Assembly: GCA_902806365.1 (NCBI GenBank)
Contig: CADCWJ010000112.1
Location: 1 to 7,720, forward strand
DNA from: an uncultured Thermomicrobiales bacterium
Lineage (GTDB): Bacteria > Chloroflexota > Chloroflexia > Thermomicrobiales > UBA6265
Length of the DNA: 7,720 bases
Direction of reading: 5' to 3'
This document shows positions 1-6,655 of the stretch, in pieces. Each line of letters begins with the position of its first letter. The first letter of the stretch is position 1. The translations under genes were made by a program, and so were the position numbers. A model generated the notes under the pieces. It saw only the letters and a list, made by a program, of their open reading frames with translations, was not told the DNA's origin and did not search any database.

Positions 1-34
1 GGCAGCCCGGATGGCAAGCTTTGGGCGACGCCGG

Positions 35-1639
35 TTACGGAAAGATCGATCGACCGTCGATCAGCCTGGAGACATCTCCGAACGCCACGTAGAACATCAG
101 GAGCAGGAGCAGCGCCATCCCCGCGAGATGGAACAACCCTTCTTTCTCGGGAGAGACCCGGCGCCCGCCCCGAAGCACTTCGATCAACACGAATAACAAC
201 CGGCCCCCGTCGAGGGCCGGCAGCGGGAGCAGGTTGAACACGCCGAGCGCCACCGAAATGATGATCGTGATGAACGCCAGGTTGAACCAGGCCGGGGCAA
301 CCGATTGGCTGAGGATTTCGGAGGTCATCTGGCCCATACCGACGGGACCGACGAATGCGTTCGGATCGACCCCATCGGTTGCCATATCCCTGATACCGGC
401 AAACGTCCCGGAGATGATCGTCCAGAACTGGTTCCACCCCTCCGGCAGGATTCGCCCGAGCGACACATCGTTGTAGACACGAGCGTAGACACCGTTCGCC
501 CCGATCGCATCGAAGGGGGATTCTTCCCGGGCGTTCGCCCCGATCGCTTCGAGCGCGGTCTGATCCACTTCAAGTGGCGGAACCACCAGCGTGGCGTCGA
601 TCGTCCGCCCATCGCGGAGTACCTCGATCGGCACGGTCGTTCCGGCGGCGGCGTCAAGGGCGTCGAGAAAACCGCGTGCGTCGACCACCGGGAAGCCGGC
701 GATTGAGACGACCTGATCTCCGGCGTACAGCAGCGCGTCGCTGGCGGCGGAGTCGTTGGCGACGTCGGTCAGCAAGACATCCCGCGGTGGAACCGTCAGC
801 GATGTCTCGACGGGTTGTCCATCGCGCTCGAGCGTGACGGGGATCGTCTCGCCGATGTTGTTGGACAGGATGATCGCCGCCAGGGCACCGGCTTCCATGC
901 GTGTCCCGTCGATCGCGACGATTTCGTCGCCCGGGCGCCAACCGGCTCCTGCGGCGAGCGAATTGGCCGCAACCTCGGTGATCCGGAGGCTGGATCGCTC
1001 ACCGTCGAGAATGGAAATCCCGGTCGCCCCCTGGTTTTCCGGCGGGTTCTGGCGCGGCGTCACGGTCGTCTCGATGAATTGTTCGCCGCGCCGGATCGTC
1101 ACCGCGACCGCGGATCCAGCCTTGTCCGAGATTGCCGCCTGGAGGTCGCTTCGCCCATCAATGGTCAGCCCATCGACAGTGACGATCGCGTCGCCAGGGG
1201 TCCACCCCGCCGTCTCGGCGGGCGACCCGGCGGCGACATCCGCCACGTAGGTGTTGCTGGTGAGGTCGGGCGTGCCCTGGAAGGCGACGACCAGAATCGA
1301 GAGCACGATCGCGGCGAGGAAGTTCATCATCGAGCCGGCGGCGAGAAAGAAGGCACGCTGGAGGGGACCCTTGGTGTTCATCGAGCCGGGGCTCATGTCG
1401 GCGCCGTCTTCCCCCTTGACCCGGACGAAACCGCCGAACGGAATCCAGTTGAGGGACCACAGCACGCCCTTCCGCCGCCAGCCCTTGGCGCGGGGCGGGA
1501 TCCCGATCCCGAACTCCTCAACGGTTACGCCGACGCTGCGGGCGGACCAGAAGTGTCCGAGTTCATGGATGATGATGAGGAACGCGAGAATCGGGATGAT
1601 CAGGAGCCCGTAGCTGAGCCCGCTGGATGGAAGGGACAC
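35..1639 (-). CDS. rseP: RseP-family site-2 (M50) intramembrane zinc metalloprotease with three PDZ-like modules
   Basis: Membrane-embedded zinc protease of the RseP/SpoIVFB (M50) family, which cuts transmembrane segments of substrates such as anti-sigma factors after a first extracytoplasmic cleavage. With the GTG start at 1639 the protein is 534 aa. A hydrophobic helix (about 11-30) carries the HExxH zinc site as HELGH (H25, E26, H29). W65-D78 matches the family's PFGG region, and a second hydrophobic helix lies at about 97-120. Three PDZ-like modules follow (about 125-197, 206-285 and 288-355), each with a GD or PGD turn and a DG element. GPVGM (431-435), a helix at about 451-471, the third zinc-ligand motif NLLPLPALDGG (469-479) and a last helix at about 503-520 complete the family order. 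E. coli RseP has two PDZ domains and is about 450 aa, so the extra length is the third module. The frame stays open to an ATG at 1768, but those 43 residues are Arg/Ser-rich and unlike the family start. GTG 1639 has a GGAG 10 nt upstream. Substrate unknown. Confidence 0.93.
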   Translation of the reverse strand: MSLPSSGLSYGLLIIPILAFLIIIHELGHFWSARSVGVTVEEFGIGIPPRAKGWRRKGVLWSLNWIPFGGFVRVKGEDGADMSPGSMNTKGPLQRAFFLAAGSMMNFLAAIVLSILVVAFQGTPDLTSNTYVADVAAGSPAETAGWTPGDAIVTVDGLTIDGRSDLQAAISDKAGSAVAVTIRRGEQFIETTVTPRQNPPENQGATGISILDGERSSLRITEVAANSLAAGAGWRPGDEIVAIDGTRMEAGALAAIILSNNIGETIPVTLERDGQPVETSLTVPPRDVLLTDVANDSAASDALLYAGDQVVSIAGFPVVDARGFLDALDAAAGTTVPIEVLRDGRTIDATLVVPPLEVDQTALEAIGANAREESPFDAIGANGVYARVYNDVSLGRILPEGWNQFWTIISGTFAGIRDMATDGVDPNAFVGPVGMGQMTSEILSQSVAPAWFNLAFITIIISVALGVFNLLPLPALDGGRLLFVLIEVLRGGRRVSPEKEGLFHLAGMALLLLLMFYVAFGDVSRLIDGRSIFP

Positions 1640-1649
1640 GGAATGGAGT

Positions 1650-1653
1650 CTCC
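1650..1653 (-). promoter_or_regulatory. Ribosome binding site supporting the GTG start of rseP
   Basis: Read on the minus strand this is GGAG, separated by 10 nt from the GTG at 1639. It is the reason for choosing the GTG start over the further upstream ATG at 1768. The spacing is slightly long, so the support is moderate. Confidence 0.5.
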
Positions 1654-1786
1654 AGTAATGAGGGCAAGGGCGGGATGCGGGTCTGGATGGCGGGAACAGG
1701 AGGCGCAACGTAATCCGGCTCGTGGACCGAACCGACTTCAATACTACTATGGTCCGCCAATGCAACATAACCGATGCTGCACTTCG

Positions 1787-1795
1787 TGATAGAAT
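1787..1795 (+). promoter_or_regulatory. Candidate extended -10 promoter element of ald
   Basis: TGATAGAAT fits the extended -10 pattern TGnTATAAT with one mismatch in the hexamer (TAGAAT, 1790-1795). Transcription would begin near 1802, giving a short leader of about 20 nt before the ald ATG at 1824. There is no good TTGACA-like hexamer at the usual distance, which is tolerated by extended -10 promoters. Prediction by eye only. Confidence 0.4.
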
Positions 1796-1811
1796 GCTGG
1801 CCGACAGAGAC

Positions 1812-1818
1812 GGGGAGG
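1812..1818 (+). promoter_or_regulatory. Ribosome binding site deciding the ald start
   Basis: GGGGAGG lies 5 nt upstream of the ATG at 1824. It sits too close (2 nt) to the in-frame TTG at 1821, so it favours the ATG. That ATG also puts the catalytic residues exactly at family numbering. Confidence 0.7.
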
Positions 1819-1823
1819 TCTTG

Positions 1824-2951
1824 ATGATCGTCGGCGTTCCACGTGAGGTGAAGGATCTGGAACATCGGGTATCGACGACCCCTGCCGGCGTTCGCGAGTA
1901 CGTCGCTCACGGGCACACGGTGGTCGTGGAAGCGAAAGCCGGGCTGGCGAGCGGATTCCGGGACGACGAGTACGTTGCGGCCGGGGCGCGCCTCGTCCAG
2001 CGCCACGAAGATGTGTTCGCGGCGGCCGGCATGGTCGTCAAGGTCAAGGAGCCGGTGACTTCGGAGTACGACCTCCTCCGGCCCGGCCAGGTGCTGTTCG
2101 CCTATCTTCATCTCGCGGCCGACGAACCGCTCACCCGGGTGCTCGTCGAGCGGCGGGTGCGGGCGGTCGCTTACGAGACCGTCCAGCATGCTGATGGCCA
2201 CCTGCCACTCCTGACCCCGATGAGCGAGGTCGCGGGCCGGATGTCGGTCCAGGTCGGAGCGCATTTCCTGGAACGGACCTACGGCGGCCGCGGGATGCTC
2301 CTGGGTGGCGTTCCGGGCGTTCCCGGCGCCGAAGTCGTGATCGTCGGTGGCGGGGTCGTCGGAACCAATGCGGCTCAGATCGCGCTGGGGATGGGCGCGA
2401 ACGTCACGATCCTCGATCGGAGTATCGAGCGGCTGCGGCACCTCGATGCCGTGCTTCATGGCAGGATCCACCTCCTGGCCTCAAATGGTCTCAATATCGC
2501 GGAAGTGGTCCAGCGAGCCGACCTCGTGATCGGTGCGGTGCTGGTCACCGGAGCGCGGGCGCCGAAGCTGGTGACCGCCGCGATGGTGACCACAATGAAA
2601 GCGGGCGCCGTCATGGTCGATGTCGCGATCGACCAGGGAGGGTGCTTCGAGACGTCGCATCCGACATCGCATAGCGATCCGGTGTTCGACGTGGACGGCG
2701 TCATCCACTATTGCGTGACGAACATGCCGGGCGCGGTGCCCAGAACGAGTACACTCGGTCTTTCGAACGTCACCCTCCCGTACGGACTGGCGCTCGCCGA
2801 TCATGGCCTGGTCAGTGCCGTGCGGCGCGATCCTGACCTTGGCAAGGGGGTCAACGTGCTGGAGGGGCGGATCACACAGGAGGGCGTCGCCGATGCGTTC
2901 GGCGCGTCCTGGGCGCCGCTTGACTCGGTCCTCGAGTGCTGTGCGGCATAA
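1824..2951 (+). CDS. ald: Alanine dehydrogenase (NAD-dependent)
   Basis: Catalyses reversible NAD-linked oxidative deamination of L-alanine to pyruvate and ammonia, linking alanine use to central carbon and nitrogen metabolism in the cytoplasm. The 375-aa product has the usual length (about 370). From the ATG at 1824 the residues described as important in alanine dehydrogenases fall at family positions: R15, K75, H96 and D270. The N-terminus MIVGVPREVK, the Rossmann loop GGGVVG (175-180), and NMPGAVPRTST (300-310) are family signatures. The frame is open upstream to 1722, but the added 34 residues match nothing in the family and the ribosome binding site serves 1824. It is transcribed divergently from rseP and is the first gene of a possible ald-xer-glyQS unit, with 68 nt to the next gene and no convincing terminator between. 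Nothing appears broken. The related NAD(P) transhydrogenase alpha subunit is excluded by length and the intact substrate-site residues. Confidence 0.96.
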   Translation: MIVGVPREVKDLEHRVSTTPAGVREYVAHGHTVVVEAKAGLASGFRDDEYVAAGARLVQRHEDVFAAAGMVVKVKEPVTSEYDLLRPGQVLFAYLHLAADEPLTRVLVERRVRAVAYETVQHADGHLPLLTPMSEVAGRMSVQVGAHFLERTYGGRGMLLGGVPGVPGAEVVIVGGGVVGTNAAQIALGMGANVTILDRSIERLRHLDAVLHGRIHLLASNGLNIAEVVQRADLVIGAVLVTGARAPKLVTAAMVTTMKAGAVMVDVAIDQGGCFETSHPTSHSDPVFDVDGVIHYCVTNMPGAVPRTSTLGLSNVTLPYGLALADHGLVSAVRRDPDLGKGVNVLEGRITQEGVADAFGASWAPLDSVLECCAA

Positions 2952-3003
2952 GGGCGTCCCGGTACGCACTGGCACCCGCCCACACCACCCACTTGCCTGA
3001 TTG

Positions 3004-3009
3004 AAAGGA
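3004..3009 (+). promoter_or_regulatory. Ribosome binding site of the Xer recombinase gene
   Basis: AAAGGA (part of AAAGGAA) is 10 nt upstream of the ATG at 3020. The product from this ATG begins at the usual place for Xer proteins, so site and start agree. Confidence 0.5.
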
Positions 3010-3019
3010 ACAGTCCCGG

Positions 3020-4009
3020 ATGGAGGAGAAGGTCGAGCAGTTTCTCGCGTCGCTGCAGGCGGAGCGAGGATTCTCGGAGAACACGATCGCGGCGTACCGG
3101 AATGACCTGCTGCAGTTCATCCCGTTTCTTGCGGACCCCCCGGTCGAGGATCGTCTGGCGGCGGTGACGGATTGGGAGGCACTCGGCGACGAGCAGCTCT
3201 CGGCCTACATGCTCACCCTGCGCGGCCGCGACTACGCTGCGTCGACCGTGGCCCGCAAGACCGCGGCGCTCAAGTCGTTCTGCGCGTTCCTGCGTCGCGA
3301 GGGCATCATGAAGGACGGGGTCGGGATGAAGCTCGCCTCGCCCAAGGTGAGCAAATACACCCCCAGGGGAATTACCGAAGAACAGGTCCAGCGCCTCCTT
3401 GAACAGCCGTTGAACGACCTCCCCGACCGCCCGGAACGGATCCGGGACCAGGCGATGCTCGAAGTGCTCTACGCTACCGGGATGCGCGTCAGCGAGCTCG
3501 TGGCGCTCGACATCGACGACGTCGCGCTCGACCGGGGCGACATCAAGTGCCAGGGCAAGGCCGGCCGGGGCCGTGTCGTTCCTCTCAGCGAGAAGGCGGT
3601 AGCCGCAGTGCGCGCCTATCTCGACCGTGCCCGTCCGGTGCTCCTCCGGACGCATACCCCGTCGCTGTTCGTCAACCACCGGGGCGGTCGGCTGACCCGT
3701 CAGGGGTTCTGGCTGATCCTCAAGGCGTACGCCCAGCGGGCGGGGATCGACGCGATCACCCCGCATACCCTCCGCCATTCGTACGCCATCCATGCGTTGA
3801 CGCGCGGTGAGGAGCTGGGGGACCTTCAGCGCAAGCTGGGCCATGTCAATATCTCCACGACCCAGGTCTACCGCAACCTGGCCACGAGCGACGGCGCCTT
3901 CGGGATCATCGAGCAGGAAGCCGTCGAGCGGGATGGAAACATGCCGGGCGATTCTTCGTCACCGGAGATCGTCCGCCTGAGCGGATCGGCGCGTGAAGCG
4001 CAGGTCTGA
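3020..4009 (+). CDS. XerC/XerD-family tyrosine recombinase
   Basis: Site-specific recombinase that breaks and rejoins DNA through a 3'-phosphotyrosine link. Chromosomal members resolve dimers at dif sites. The 329-aa protein has an N-terminal SAM-like core-binding domain (about 1-92; note FSENTIAAYRNDL at 18-30) and a C-terminal catalytic domain (about 115-295). All six catalytic residues are present: R156 (in TGMRVSEL), K180 (in GKAGRGR), H249 and R252 (HTLRH), H275 (LGH) and the nucleophile Y284 (TTQVY). The tail after Y284 is 45 residues, longer than in typical ~300-aa XerC/XerD, and its last 25 or so residues are polar and unlike the family. It lies between ald and glyQS on the same strand with gaps of 68 and 41 nt and no flanking mobile-element genes, which favours a chromosomal Xer over an integron or phage integrase. 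Whether it is XerC, XerD or a third paralogue cannot be told from this sequence alone, so no symbol is given. Confidence 0.9.
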   Translation: MEEKVEQFLASLQAERGFSENTIAAYRNDLLQFIPFLADPPVEDRLAAVTDWEALGDEQLSAYMLTLRGRDYAASTVARKTAALKSFCAFLRREGIMKDGVGMKLASPKVSKYTPRGITEEQVQRLLEQPLNDLPDRPERIRDQAMLEVLYATGMRVSELVALDIDDVALDRGDIKCQGKAGRGRVVPLSEKAVAAVRAYLDRARPVLLRTHTPSLFVNHRGGRLTRQGFWLILKAYAQRAGIDAITPHTLRHSYAIHALTRGEELGDLQRKLGHVNISTTQVYRNLATSDGAFGIIEQEAVERDGNMPGDSSSPEIVRLSGSAREAQV

Positions 4010-4050
4010 TCTCATCGCTCGCATCATTTGCCAACCGGAACGGACACTGC

Positions 4051-5475
4051 ATGGCTCTCGACAGCGTACAGGCGACGCCCGCCGCGACGATGGACAAGAT
4101 CGTGGCCTTGGCCAAGCGCCGCGGCTTCGTCTTTCCCGGCTCCGACATTTACGGCGGCCTTGCCAATACCTGGGATTACGGCCCGCTCGGGGTCGAGCTC
4201 AAGAACAACATCAAGCGGCTCTGGTGGACGACCTTTGTCCATCGCCGGTCAGACATGATCGGGCTCGATGCGGGCATCCTGATGCACCCGAAGGTCTGGG
4301 AAGCTTCCGGACACGTCGTCAACTTCAACGATCCGCTGGTCGATTGCAGGACCTGCAAGTCCCGTTTCCGGGCCGACCATCTGCTCGAAGACAAGCTCGG
4401 AATCGGCGATGCGGCGACGAAGTCGCCACAGGAGATGACTGCCATTCTCCAGGAGGCCAATCTCGCCTGCCCACATTGCGGGAACCGCACGCTGACCGAT
4501 GCCCGCCAGTTCAACATGATGTTCGACACCACGATCGGTCCGGTCTCGGAGACGGGCCAGAAGGTGTATCTCCGGCCCGAGACGGCGCAGGGCATCTTCG
4601 TGCAGTACAAGAACCTGCTGGCGACTTCCCGCGTCAAGGTACCGTTCGGCGTCGGCCAGATCGGCAAGGCGTTCCGCAACGAGATCACCCCGGGCAACTT
4701 CATCTTCCGGGTGCTCGAACTGGAGCAGATGGAGATCGAGTTTTTCACAAAACCGGAGGAGTCGGCCGCGGCGTTCGAGGACTGGCTGGCGGCAATGTGG
4801 ACCTGGGTGCGGCTGATCGGGCTGGACGAGAGCCACGTCCGGGTCCGGGAGCATGACCGAGAGGAGTTGTCGCACTACTCCAGCCGGACGCTCGATTTCG
4901 AATATGACTTTCCCGGTACGATGGGCTGGAAGGAACTCTACGGCCTTGCCAACCGCACCGATTTCGATCTCGCCCGGCATCAGGAAACCAGTGGCGTCGA
5001 CCTGACGTACTTCGATCAGGCGGCGAACACACGATACCTGCCGCACGTGATCGAGCCGACCTTCGGGGTCGAGCGGACCTTCCTGACCGTGATGCTCGAC
5101 GCCTACGACGAGGAAGAGACCGTCGACGTCAACGGCAAGGCGGACACGCGGGTCGTGCTCCGGCTGGCGCCACGGCTCGCGCCGTACAAGGCGGCGGTCC
5201 TGCCGCTCGCCAAAAAGCCGGAGCTGACGACGGTCGCCAGGGAGCTGTTCGCGACGCTCCAGGACGAGCTGGACACGCTCGTCGACTATGACGAGACGTC
5301 CAACATCGGCAAGCGGTACAGGCGGCAGGACGAGATCGGCACGCCCTTCTGCCTCACGGTCGATTTCGATACGCTCGAAGACGGTGCGGTCACCATCCGT
5401 GATCGGGACACCATGGCCCAGCAGCGGGTCGCGATCGGCGACACGACGGCGTATCTGCGGGACCGCATCCGCTGA
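4051..5475 (+). CDS. glyQS: Glycyl-tRNA synthetase, single-chain (alpha2) type
   Basis: Charges tRNA-Gly with glycine using ATP; a class II aminoacyl-tRNA synthetase of the homodimeric type, not the alpha2beta2 type found in E. coli. The 474-aa protein opens with MDKIVALAKRRGFVFPGS (14-31) and YGGLANTWDYGPLG (34-47), strongly diagnostic. A zinc-binding insertion is marked by C99-x2-C102 and C140-x2-C143. ETAQG (177-181), motif 2 with F208-R-N-E211 and motif 3 with G339-V-E-R342 form the active site. The region from about 375 to 474 (starting APRLAPYKAAVLPL) is the anticodon-binding domain. The ATG at 4051 follows a weak purine-rich stretch (GGAACGGA, 4037-4044). The in-frame ATG at 4090 (residue 14) is an alternative start matching where many homologues begin. 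It lies 41 nt after the recombinase gene, probably in the same transcript, and no T-box leader fits in that gap. All catalytic motifs are intact. Confidence 0.97.
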   Translation: MALDSVQATPAATMDKIVALAKRRGFVFPGSDIYGGLANTWDYGPLGVELKNNIKRLWWTTFVHRRSDMIGLDAGILMHPKVWEASGHVVNFNDPLVDCRTCKSRFRADHLLEDKLGIGDAATKSPQEMTAILQEANLACPHCGNRTLTDARQFNMMFDTTIGPVSETGQKVYLRPETAQGIFVQYKNLLATSRVKVPFGVGQIGKAFRNEITPGNFIFRVLELEQMEIEFFTKPEESAAAFEDWLAAMWTWVRLIGLDESHVRVREHDREELSHYSSRTLDFEYDFPGTMGWKELYGLANRTDFDLARHQETSGVDLTYFDQAANTRYLPHVIEPTFGVERTFLTVMLDAYDEEETVDVNGKADTRVVLRLAPRLAPYKAAVLPLAKKPELTTVARELFATLQDELDTLVDYDETSNIGKRYRRQDEIGTPFCLTVDFDTLEDGAVTIRDRDTMAQQRVAIGDTTAYLRDRIR

Positions 5476-5504
5476 ACCTCGCCCGTTCCGGGACAGCCGC
5501 ACAC

Positions 5505-5534
5505 AGGCATAGCGCCACCGATCCCGCTATGCTT
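5505..5534 (+). terminator. Hairpin downstream of glyQS, candidate terminator
   Basis: A perfect 8-bp inverted repeat (GCATAGCG at 5507-5514 and CGCTATGC at 5525-5532) encloses a 10-nt loop. One G-U and one A-U pair extend the stem to 10 bp (5505-5534). It begins 29 nt after the glyQS stop codon. The 3' side is followed by only TTCC rather than a U-run, so intrinsic termination is possible but not assured; it could instead be an mRNA-stabilising 3' end. Confidence 0.5.
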
Positions 5535-5554
5535 CCGGCGCAGTGCAGCATCCG

Positions 5555-5587
5555 TTGACTGGCAGTCCAGCGTTGCGACGTTACCAT
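5555..5587 (+). promoter_or_regulatory. Weak candidate promoter for the DUF3105-DUF305 unit
   Basis: TTGACT (5555-5560) matches the -35 consensus at five of six positions. The nearest -10-like hexamer, TACCAT (5582-5587), matches four of six but lies 21 bp away, longer than the usual 16-18. The position between the glyQS hairpin and the next gene makes a promoter here sensible, but the sequence evidence is thin. Confidence 0.22.
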
Positions 5588-5606
5588 CCGGAGATTGACA
5601 AAGACG

Positions 5607-6650
5607 ATGGCAAAGAAATCCAGAAGGGTCGCAGCGGCGTCCTCCACGGCCCGGGCGGCGCGTTCGGGCGCGCCACAGGCCGCGCCACAGGCGCCCGAAG
5701 TGGCACAGACCCCCGCACAGCGGAGGGCGCGGCGGCCGTCCACGCCGGCATCGGGGAGTTCCTCCAGCGCCACCCCGGTACGGCGGGCTTCGCGGCGTCC
5801 AGAGGTGATCCAGCAGCGGAAGAACGAACGGCGGGTACTCTACGAGAAGCAGCGCCGCCAATGGCTCATCACCCGGATCGCGATCGGCCTGATCGGCCTT
5901 GCCGTTCTTGGAGGGCTCGCCTTCGCCGGTTTCCGCCAGTACGAGGAGTGGCAGGTCACCCGCGACGTTGACACCTTTTTCGGGGCCGACGATTTCGTCG
6001 GTCAGCACATTGATACGGAATCGATTCTTTACGAACAGATTCCGCCCGTCGGGGGCGTCCACAAGAGCGCCTGGCAGAACTGCGGCTTCTATCCGAAGTT
6101 CATCAACAACGAGAACGGCGTTCACTCGCTGGAGCACGGCGCGGTCTGGATCACGTACGATCCGACCCTGGCCCAGAACCAGATCAACATCCTGGAAGGG
6201 AAGACCGACCAGCAGTTCGTGCTCGTCAGCCCGTATCCCGGGATGGACGCGCCAGTGGTCGCCTCGGTCTGGGGCAAGCAGATAAAGCTCGATGGCGCAA
6301 CCGACGGTCGGCTCGACTCGTTCATCCGCGAGTACCGCAAGAATCCGGACAACTCGCCCGAGCCACAGGGCGTCTGCTGGCGTGGAATCAGCGCCACCAC
6401 CGACACCGCGCCGCAGCAGCAAGCGTATGTCCGGGCCGATCCGAACAGCCCGCCGATCGGTGGCATTCCAGTGAGCCAGGCGACGGCCACCGCCCAGGCG
6501 CAAGGGCCGGCAACCGCAGTCGCCTCACCCGCCGCAACACCGGCGGAAGCTCCCGCGAGTCCGCCTGCATCGCCGCCGGCCGCTTCTCCTGTGTCATCGC
6601 CCGCCGTGGCTCCCAGAGCGACACCGGCTCCCGCCTCCACACCGGTCCGC
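5607..6650 (+). CDS. Membrane-anchored DUF3105 domain protein (stop codon at 6651-6653)
   Basis: Function unknown. From the ATG at 5607 the protein is 348 aa. An Arg/Lys-rich, Ala/Pro/Ser-rich cytoplasmic N-terminus (1-86) precedes one transmembrane helix (about 88-108). The DUF3105 domain (about 120-260) would face outside the cytoplasm by the positive-inside rule. Its signatures are PPVGGVHKSAWQNCG (146-160), HSLEHGAVWITY (173-184), LVSPYPGM (206-213) and PVVASVWG (216-223). Candidate functional residues are H152, C159, H173, E176, H177 and C257; the two cysteines might form a disulfide. The tail from about 288 is almost entirely Ala, Pro, Ser and Thr and is probably disordered. A TTG at 5595 would add four residues, but the GGAG at 5590-5593 is too close to serve it, while for ATG 5607 it is 13 nt away. 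The next gene starts 2 nt after this stop, so the two are probably translated together. Catalytic activity has not been assigned to this family to my knowledge. Confidence 0.88.
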
Positions 6651-6655
6651 TGAGC

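Larger units (their letters stand above)
1640..1823. promoter_or_regulatory. Divergent intergenic region between rseP and ald
   Basis: These 184 bp separate two genes transcribed away from each other, so promoters for both directions must lie here unless a gene is read from further away. The stretch 1736-1800 is visibly more AT-rich than its surroundings. For the leftward gene the best -10-like hexamer I see is TAGTAT (minus strand, 1741-1746), with no convincing -35, which would give a leader of roughly 95 nt. The rightward promoter is listed separately. No clear operator palindrome was found. Confidence 0.5.

Noticed and set aside
1640..1768. N-terminal extension of the protease to an upstream ATG at 1768
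   Set aside because: The 43 added residues are basic and unlike the family N-terminus, which starts just before the first membrane helix; the GTG at 1639 has a GGAG upstream.
815..1789. Long open frame (324 codons) antisense to the protease gene
   Set aside because: It lies opposite a clear rseP gene, is Arg/Gly/Asp-rich with no domain, and long antisense open frames are expected in DNA of this GC content.
1722..1823. N-terminal extension of alanine dehydrogenase
   Set aside because: It would shift all active-site residues away from family numbering and would run through the likely promoter; the ATG at 1824 has a strong ribosome binding site.
3020..4009. Reading the tyrosine recombinase as a sign of an integrated mobile element
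   Set aside because: It has Xer-like length and motifs, sits in line between two housekeeping genes, and no phage, transposon or attachment-site features surround it.
4010..4050. T-box riboswitch ahead of the glycyl-tRNA synthetase gene
   Set aside because: The gap is only 41 nt, far too short for a T-box leader, and no T-box-like sequence is seen.
4249..5502. Long open frame (417 codons) on the minus strand opposite glyQS
   Set aside because: Mirror of the glyQS codon pattern; no recognisable motifs and no ribosome binding site. The same applies to the minus-strand frames at 2801-3844 and 5286-6503 and to 1563-2471.
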